Of a stretch of 64,000 nucleotides of DNA, positions 59,901 to 64,000 are shown piece after piece. The stretch is from Microglena sp. YARC (taxonomy: Eukaryota > Chlorophyta > Chlorophyceae > Chlamydomonadales > Chlamydomonadaceae): positions 33,347,174 to 33,411,173 of the forward strand of contig CM039466.1 of NCBI GenBank assembly GCA_022414725.1, in the 5' to 3' direction. The notes under the pieces were generated by a model that did no database searches, was not told the DNA's origin, and was given only the letters and a program-made list of their open reading frames with translations. Within the stretch, counting starts at the first letter, position 1. Each line of letters opens with the position of its first letter. The position numbers and the translations under genes are program-made.

Positions 59901-62793
59901 CGACAAAAGAAACTCACCTCCGCTCTTGCTGCACGAACAAATTGTCCGAAGTCACGTCCAAGTGGTGCCCCCTGATACAAAGCAATGGTCCCACCATTCA
60001 TCAATGCACCAAATAGGAGCCAAGGGCCTGATGTGAGGGGGTTGATGTAAGGGGGTTGATGTAAGGGGGTTGATGTAAGGGGGTTGAGGTGAGGGGGTTG
60101 ATGTGAGGGGGTTGATGTAAGGGGGTTGAGGTGAGGGGGTTGAGGTAAGGGGGTTGAGGTGAGGGGGATGATGTGAGGGGGTTGATGTAAGGGGGTTGAG
60201 GTGAGGGGGTTGATGTGAGGGGGTTGATGTAGGGGGTTGAGGTGAGGGGATGAGGTAAGGGGTTGATGTGAGGGGGATGAGGTGAGGGGGTTGATGTGAG
60301 GGGGATGAGGTGAGGGGGTTGATGTGAGGGGGTTGATGTAAGGGGGTTGAAGTGAGGGGGATGAGGTAAGGGGGTTGATGTAAGGGGGATGAGGTGAGGG
60401 GGTTGAGGTAAGGGGGTTGATGTAAGGGGGTTGAGGTGAGGGGGATGAGGTAAGGGGGTTGATGTAAGGGAGATGAGGTGAGGGGGTTCATGTGAGGGGG
60501 TTGAGGTGAGGGGGTTGATGTGAGGGGGTTGATGTAAGGGGGTTGAGGTGAGGGGGTTGATGTGAGGGGGTTGATGTAAGGGGGTTGAGGTGAGGGGGTT
60601 GAGGTAAGGGGGTTGAGGTGAGAGGGATGATGTGAGGGGGTTGATGTAAGGGAGATGAGGTGAGGGGGATGAGGTAAGGGGGATGATGTGAGTGGGTTGA
60701 TGTAAGGGAGATGAGGTGAGGGGGATGAGGTAAGGGGGTTGATGTGAGGGGGTTGATGTGACGGGGATGATGTTAGGATCCTGGTAGCGATTTGAGTAGG
60801 CGGCCAGGGGGGGAGGGGGGGGGGGGGGGGCTGGGAGGGGGGAGGGGGGGGGGCGGCGCTGAGATTCGAGTCTAATGGTAGCGGATGGTTTGGCCAAAAC
60901 AGGGTCCCAGGTAGCGATTGCTACTGGTAGCAGAAACAAAGCTCCAGCAGAAGTGTGATAATGGGCAAAGAGACTGTTGGGTCAACTTGACCAACTTGGC
61001 TACTAGCCAAATGGGTATATATAGATAAGTGATCAGCTTAATGACATGACCATGCTAATGACCAGTTTCCACCCCTTTTGGGTGACAAGTTCTATGCAGC
61101 GTCGCAAGCGACGCTATAGAATGGCGGAGAGTGTTCGCAACGGAGGGACAGGTGGCAACGGAAGCGATTTAGTTACAAGACAGTTGGCTGACGTGTCAGG
61201 CTTTGTCTCGGTCAGACGGTCACACAGACGGACAAATGGGTAACCCTGGGGGCTCTTACCCCCTTGAAGAGGAGGCTCCGCCAAAAATCGAGGGGAAATA
61301 CTCAGGGGTGATATCGGGGGGGAAATCCTACAGCGACAATTCCTATGCAGCGGAACATTGGCGGAGTGTGTTGGAAACGGAACGAATGTGGCAACGATGG
61401 AGCTGACCTAAGCCAGTTAGTTATGAGACAGTTGGCTGACGTGTCAGGCTTCAAATTTTGGTCAATCGGTCGGACGCACAGACGGACAAATGGGTAACCC
61501 TGGCGGCTCTCCCCTTCTGTGGGGGCTTCGCCAAACAGGTCGCGCAATCTTTTGTCCGTCGCAGCATCAACTGCTTTGACGTTTTGGCTTGTACTATTAT
61601 GTACACTGGCCATTGAGGTGTCAATACATATAAGAATCGCAGATAACATCTGGTCAACTAGGCAAATTGAAACAATCCCAGGGTGAAAACAAAAAGGACT
61701 CACCCGGACTGACCCATCATCCAAAACTGACCCACCATCCATCCAAATCCAAAACAAGTCACCCATTATAATAACAATACTCACCCATAATTCAACCCAT
61801 ACTTGTGGGCCAGCAGATGACAGTACCGGGTCGAACGTCTTGATGCGCCCAAGCATCCAAAAACCCACCCGTCATCCAACAACTCACCCATCATCCAACC
61901 CATACTAGTAGGCCAGCAGATGACTGTGCCGGGTTGAACATCTTGATGCGCCCAAGCATCCACAGCACATCGCTGCATAGGGTATGAAGTGCAAAGGGTG
62001 TTATTCGCTTGGGTGGTGCGCATCAGAAGGGTCCAATAATAATATACGAAATAATTGCCCTACGCAGCCCATGCTATTTATAAGTATTTTTTGAAAGAGT
62101 GCTCCTTTATTCTTCAGTTGACATTTTGTAAGCAATTCAAATCTTTGGGGTCGCAATTGGGATATCTTATCTGGCTAGAACTTATCCCGTTTTGACGACT
62201 GGCTCAATGGTAGAGCACGTCGAAAGCGACTCTACAAATTGGCGGAGAGTGTTCACGGAGCGAGAGGGGGCATCACAGGGAGTTAGTTACGAGACCGTTG
62301 GCTGCCGTGTCAGGCTTTGCCTCGGTCAGACGGTCACACGCACAGACGGACAAATGGGTAACCCTGGGGGCTCCCGCCTCCTTGAAGAAGGGACTCCGCA
62401 AACCAAAAATGGTGACTAGTGAAATAGAGTTCAACTCACTAGGGGGGTCACATGAGTCCAAACAATGGCTTTTGGCTCGCCAGTTGTCCCAGATGAAAAC
62501 AGGATATTGGCTGGGCTGTAAGCGTCAACAACATGAGGCAACTCATCGGACTGAGGGTGCAGTGCCTGCCATGCAGCAGCCTTGTGAAGAAATGTTTGCC
62601 AGCTGATGTCGCCAGCTCGCATTCTGACTTGATCAGAAAGCTTGCCACCAATAAAAGCTACTGCAGATTGGTCTGGGCTACACAAGTCCTGTGATGCTGC
62701 CCCTGCAGCTGGCAGCACCACAGTGTTTGGAGCATTTGCTGCTGTCACACGGGAGTAGAGGGGGATAGCTTTGCCTCCGCGCAGAATCACGTC
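46995..62793 (-). CDS. Acyl-activating enzyme / acyl-CoA synthetase (plant AAE17/18-like), 5' end outside window
   Basis: Nine minus-strand coding exons, all phase-compatible: 62793-62440, 61972-61888, 60027-59918, 58619-58563, 56531-56421, 54394-54242, 51936-51826, 51405-51271, 47306-46995 (TGA). Together ~475 aa, against ~700 for the family, so the N-terminal part is missing. The ANL superfamily motifs are in order: [11 protein letters not shown] (phosphate loop), [72 protein letters not shown] joined to ISSVEIER, and [12 protein letters not shown] with the catalytic Lys. It should adenylate a carboxylic acid and transfer it to CoA; plant homologues are peroxisomal, but the last residues here (KARL) are not a canonical SKL-type signal. 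Substrate unknown. Introns of up to ~4 kb are mostly satellite; most carry copies of adjacent exon ends. Confidence 0.9.
47395..49092. repeat. Satellite (CATCAAGCACCAAGCATCA), first block
   Basis: Irregular mix of CACATCAAGCACCAAGCAT, CACGCCAATCACATCAATCA and ATCAAGCATATCAAGC units in the last intron of the acyl-activating enzyme gene. Open frames (HHINHINHQ) are artefacts of the repeat. Confidence 0.95.
49093..49959. mobile_element. Non-autonomous hAT-like element inserted in the satellite
   Basis: Ends TAGGGTTGGG / CCCAACCCTA are perfect inverted repeats. Flanks are CACATCAA on both sides (49085-49092, 49960-49967), which fits an 8-bp duplication, although CACATCAA is common in the satellite itself. 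Inside, CATACGTTTATA-type motifs (ACGTATGAGTATGAACGTAT and relatives) occur at both ends in inverted orientation. No transposase. Confidence 0.75.
49960..50632. repeat. Satellite, second block, with a regular ~60-bp higher-order unit
   Basis: Continuation of the 47.4-49.1 kb satellite. From 50110 to 50520 it becomes a very regular ~61-bp repeat (CACCAAGCATCCCATCAATC, CCATCAATCACATCAAGCAC, GCCAATCAAATCGAT), about seven nearly identical copies. Confidence 0.95.
50633..51270. repeat. Intron with duplicated ~110-bp blocks
   Basis: TAATCTTGTGGCCTCATTCA, CTTTCATTACCTTCAT and GCCTCGTGCGAGT occur at 50680 and 51140. TTTAGCCTATTTGGTCTACC blocks (50890, 51205, 51222) belong to the dispersed family also seen in the 18.1-18.5 kb repeat. 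A relative of the exon 51405-51271 donor surroundings (CTAACTAATTATCTTGACCC, CCCGAGGTTCATCGTACCAT, CACAAGGACCCATAGCTGAG) lies at 51029-51095 and is another exon-end copy. Confidence 0.7.
51410..51825 (-). repeat. Copies of the exon 51936-51826 donor end
   Basis: CTCACCTCGAAATGGTC, i.e. the donor plus exon end, recurs at ~51536 and ~51652; the second also keeps TGTCCTGAGTATGGGAGAT from the exon. The rest of the unit (AAACCTGCCAAGGATACATT, TAAAGAGCTTTGACTCTTTA) recurs three times. Confidence 0.8.
51937..52145 (-). repeat. Copy of the exon 51936-51826 acceptor end, and TTAGGG stretch
   Basis: GGCCCATGCTTGGACAGGTC followed by CTGCAAGACAGGGCAAG at ~52029-52066 repeats the exon start and acceptor at 51917-51955. 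Short runs of GTTAGG units follow; the same GGTAGGTGGTTTGAAGTTGG block occurs three times. Confidence 0.8.
52556..52771 (+). mobile_element. tRNA-derived SINE, family A
   Basis: Perfect 12-bp duplication TATCAACACGAT (52544-52555, 52772-52783). TTGGTCTAGTGGTACACC head, family tail ending ATTACCTTTTT. Confidence 0.92.
52785..53545 (-). repeat. ~75-80-bp minisatellite from the exon 54394-54242 donor end, about 10 copies
   Basis: Units contain GATGCGTCACCATGCAAGTC then CCAGAGTGGGCACATTGTTG, matching the end of exon 54394-54242 and its donor (GATGCCTCACCGTGAAAGTC, CCAGAGTGTGGGCATTGTTG). Both strands stay open for more than 230 codons only because the unit is stop-free; I do not call a gene. Confidence 0.9.
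53845..54236 (-). repeat. Three copies of the exon 54394-54242 donor end with (GT)n and G-runs
   Basis: CTTGTGGATGCCTCACCGTG followed by CAAGTCCCTGAGTGGGGGTG at ~53852, 53980 and 54110, each followed by (GT)n and a G-run. The real donor is at 54242. Confidence 0.9.
54400..54830 (-). repeat. (GT)n block with two copies of the exon 54394 acceptor end
   Basis: TCCACCACAGTACCGCATCC at ~54708 and TCCACCACAGTACAGTATCC at ~54800 repeat the exon start and acceptor (real one ~54385-54404). The second copy has lost the acceptor AG (GATACTG instead of GATGCAG). Confidence 0.85.
54905..55228. repeat. Simple repeats: ATCATATGAT palindromes, CCCATCTCAC repeats, long C-run
   Basis: 54908-54960 is a run of ATGATATCATATGATGACAT palindromic repeats; 55050-55150 is (CCCATCYCAC)n; 55155-55190 is a C-run. 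Part (CACCCATACCTACCCACCCA) recurs at 55800-55860. Confidence 0.8.
55229..56410 (-). repeat. Seven partial copies of the exon 56531-56421 donor end, ~150-bp unit
   Basis: Each unit has CAACCTTACCTCTGTACACG, TTTGTAGCGAGCAAGGGACA and TGAGGTAGTGGAAGTCAT: on the minus strand the exon end coding [16 protein letters not shown] and the GTAAGG donor. Copies lie near 55235, 55375, 55525, 55680, 55915, 56065 and 56245; the intact exon ends at 56421. Spacers are (GT)n with TGTGCTGGTGTG. Confidence 0.92.
56642..56931 (-). mobile_element. tRNA-derived SINE, family A, with internal duplication
   Basis: Perfect 13-bp duplication TGTAACGTACCTA (56629-56641, 56932-56944). The region around the B-box (CCCCCGGCTCTTCATTCTCA) is present twice. 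Confidence 0.9.
57108..57595. repeat. Tandem array (ACAACAACAAAAATGACACAC)
   Basis: A ~108-bp higher-order unit (AACGACGGCAATAACAAAAA, TGACACACAACGAACAACTG, ...) repeats three to four times; outer parts are degenerate. Open frames on the minus strand ([15 protein letters not shown]) are repeat artefacts. Confidence 0.9.
57729..57921. mobile_element. hAT-like MITE family 1
   Basis: CAGGGTACTAC / GTAGTACCCTG perfect 11-bp inverted repeats; flanks CTTCCGGT / CTTCCGGC (57721-57728, 57922-57929). Confidence 0.92.
58008..58145 (+). repeat. Second copy of the 37.2-kb dispersed repeat
   Basis: GCTACAAAGGGACAAGAACA through CGGAGGATCCGCCACTGACA, nearly identical to 37215-37350. Confidence 0.9.
58680..59145. 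repeat. GATATGATATT simple repeat with ACCGGT-containing ~80-bp unit
   Basis: GATATTGATACCGGTATTGT followed by TATGATGATGTTGATATGAT recurs four times; the rest is (GATATTGATAT)n. Confidence 0.9.
59160..59275 (+). repeat. Dispersed repeat (GTTACAGTCCAGGGGTAG)
   Basis: GTATGTTACAGTCCAGGGGT, CCCAATAGGCTAAAGGGACA, GGAAGGGCTTAAAAAGAAAA: same family as the non-exon half of the 18.1-18.5 kb repeat and as 43700-43870 and 50815-50915. Confidence 0.8.
60028..60775 (-). repeat. G-rich minisatellite (GATGTGAGGGGGTT / GAGGTAAGGGGGTT)
   Basis: About 50 copies of a 14-15-bp unit. On the gene strand (minus) it is CCCCCTCACATCAA, and the real acceptor of exon 60027-59918 is CCCCCTCACATCAG. The whole minisatellite is therefore a repeat of the polypyrimidine tract and acceptor context. 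Confidence 0.9.
61080..61275 (+). repeat. Dispersed repeat family E copy
   Basis: CAAGTTCTATGCAGCGTCGC, GGCGGAGAGTGTTCGCAACG, GTTGGCTGACGTGTCAGGCT, ending CTTGAAGAGGAGGCTCCGCC. It lies in an intron of the acyl-activating enzyme gene. Confidence 0.8.
61335..61550 (+). repeat. Dispersed repeat family E copy
   Basis: Diverged copy (TTGGCGGAGTGTGTTGGAAA, GTTGGCTGACGTGTCAGGCT, GACGGACAAATGGGTAACCC). Confidence 0.75.
61785..61875 (-). repeat. Partial copy of the exon 61972-61888 with donor
   Basis: On the minus strand it reads the coding segment [21 protein letters not shown] and then an in-frame TGA (GGTTGAATTATGG before GTGAG) where the real exon has TGGATGATGG. The donor GTGAG is retained. A second exon-like unit that would truncate the protein if used. 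Confidence 0.85.
62195..62228 (+). mobile_element. SINE family B head fragment
   Basis: TTTGACGACTGGCTCAATGG followed by TAGAGCACGTCGAAA matches the family B tRNA-like head at 46593. A family E copy follows directly. Confidence 0.55.
62215..62410 (+). repeat. Dispersed repeat family E copy
   Basis: GGCGGAGAGTGTTCACGGAG, TACGAGACCGTTGGCTGCCG, CTTGAAGAAGGGACTCCGC. It ends just before the exon donor at 62440. Confidence 0.75.
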
Positions 62794-63905
62794 CTGAACA
62801 GAAACATGACAGTGCAACAGTGGAGGATCCAGTTGTTGCTTGGAGCATGTGCTGCTGTCACACGGGAGTAAAGGGAGATAGCTTTGCCCCCGCGCAGAAT
62901 CACGTCTGGGGTACAGAAAAAAAGACAGTGCAACAGTAAAGGATCCAGTTGTTGCTTGGAGCATGTGCTGCTGTCACACTGGAGTGAAGGGGGATAGCTT
63001 TGCCCCCGCGCAGAATCATGTCTGGGGTACAGAAAAAAAGACAGTGCAACAGTGAAGGATCCAGTTGTTGCTTGGTGCATGTGCTGCTGTCACACGGGAG
63101 TGAAGGGGGATAGCTTTGCCTCTGCGCAGAATCGCGTCCTGGGTAAAGAAACAATGCAGTGCAAAGGTGAAAGATCCAGATGTTGGTGCATGTGCTGCTG
63201 TCACACTGGAGTGAAGGGGGATAGCTTTGCCCCCGCGCAGAATCACTTCCTGGGTACAGAAACAAGACAGTGCAAAGGTGACAGATCCCGTTGTTCCTTG
63301 GTGCATGTGCTGCTGTCACACAAGAGAAGAGGGGGATAGCTTTGTCACCTCGCAGAATCACGTCCTGCGCACAGAAACAAGACAGTGCAAAGGTGACAGA
63401 TCCCGTTGTTCCTTGGTGCATGTGCTGCTGTCACACAAGAGAAGAGGGGGATAGCTTTGCCACCTCGCAGAATCATGTCCTGCGCACAGAAACAAGACAG
63501 TGCCAAGGTCCCAGATCCAGTTGTTGGTGCATGTGCTGATGTCACATAGGAGTGAAGGGGGATAGCTTTGCCATCTCGCAGAACCGCCTCCTGTGTACAG
63601 AAACAAGACATTGCCAAGGTGACAGATCCAGTTGTTGGTGCATGTGCTGCTGTCACACGGGAGAAGAGGGGAATAGCTTTGCCATCTCGCAGAACCGCCT
63701 CCTGTGTACAGAATTAAGACAGTGCAAAGGTGACAGTTCCAGTTGTTGGTGCATGTGCTGATGTCACACGGGAGTAAAGGGGGATAGCTTTGCCACAGCG
63801 CAGAATCATGTCCTGGGTACAGAAACAAGACAGTGCCAAGGTGACAGATCCAGTTGTTGGTGCATGTGCTGCTGTCAAACGGGAGTAGAGGGGGATAGCT
63901 TGGCC
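62794..63905 (-). repeat. Ten tandem ~112-bp copies of the exon 62793 acceptor end
   Basis: Units carry, on the minus strand, a tract ending TTCTGTNCNCAG and ~65 bp of exon start coding [21 protein letters not shown], then intron sequence (GTGCAACAGTGAAGGATCCA complement). Copies begin near 62903, 63015, 63131, 63240, 63355, 63471, 63583, 63698 and 63805, the outermost near 63905 being incomplete. Only the copy ending at 62793 continues into the rest of the exon. The sequence to 64000 is unrecognised and would be intron. Confidence 0.93.
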
Positions 63906-64000
63906 ACCGCTCATCATCACTAGCTGTCTGGCTGGTCACTATCATCACTAGCTGGCCAAACGATCCTCCCATAATAACAGGCTAGAGAAGAGGGTTCGAT

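Noticed and set aside
59952..60939. 312-codon Pro/Thr/His-rich frame ([11 protein letters not shown]) as a cell-wall type protein
   Set aside because: It is the translation of the 14-15-bp minisatellite beside an acyl-activating enzyme exon, in the wrong frame relative to that exon.
62794..63905. CRISPR-like array of ten regular ~112-bp repeats
   Set aside because: The repeats are long and contiguous, contain a splice acceptor and exon codons, and lack spacer-repeat alternation; the context is a eukaryotic intron.

Overview
This is a nuclear window from a eukaryote, most likely a green alga with a large, repeat-rich genome. The evidence is GT-AG introns, a plant-type class II DAHP synthase with a plastid-type leader, a plant AAE17/18-like acyl-activating enzyme, group 1 truncated hemoglobins, tRNA-derived SINEs, hAT-like non-autonomous elements and a LINE. 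No species can be named from the sequence alone. The lineage is an inference.

Layout. 1-6.0 kb holds repeats only, including a 1.1-kb hAT-like element with a perfect target-site duplication. 6.0-19.9 kb (minus strand) holds a striking gene. One divergent truncated hemoglobin domain (19.9-18.5 kb) is followed by a ~686-bp tandem array that encodes 15 more hemoglobin domains, each split by the same phase-0 intron; the predicted polyprotein is about 2,270 aa. 20-23.6 kb holds decayed transposon and RT fragments. 23.8-27.4 kb (plus) holds a LINE with an endonuclease-RT ORF whose RT motif A looks internally deleted. 29.0-33.8 kb (plus) holds a five-exon plastid DAHP synthase gene (shikimate pathway entry). 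37.7-43.2 kb (minus) holds a three-exon MYND zinc-finger gene with a SINE inserted at its stop codon. 47.0 to beyond 62.8 kb (minus, 5' end outside the window) holds an acyl-activating enzyme gene whose nine visible coding exons are scattered through 16 kb of satellite-filled introns.

The recurring theme is that introns next to exons are built of tandem repeats whose unit contains the last 20-80 bp of that exon plus its real splice site. I see this at about nine exon ends in three unrelated genes (hemoglobin, DAHP synthase, acyl-activating enzyme). It looks like a genome-wide mode of intron growth by tandem duplication across splice junctions, and it supplies many decoy splice sites. With the poly-hemoglobin it is the most interesting content of the window. 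The genes show no operon-like or pathway relation to each other.
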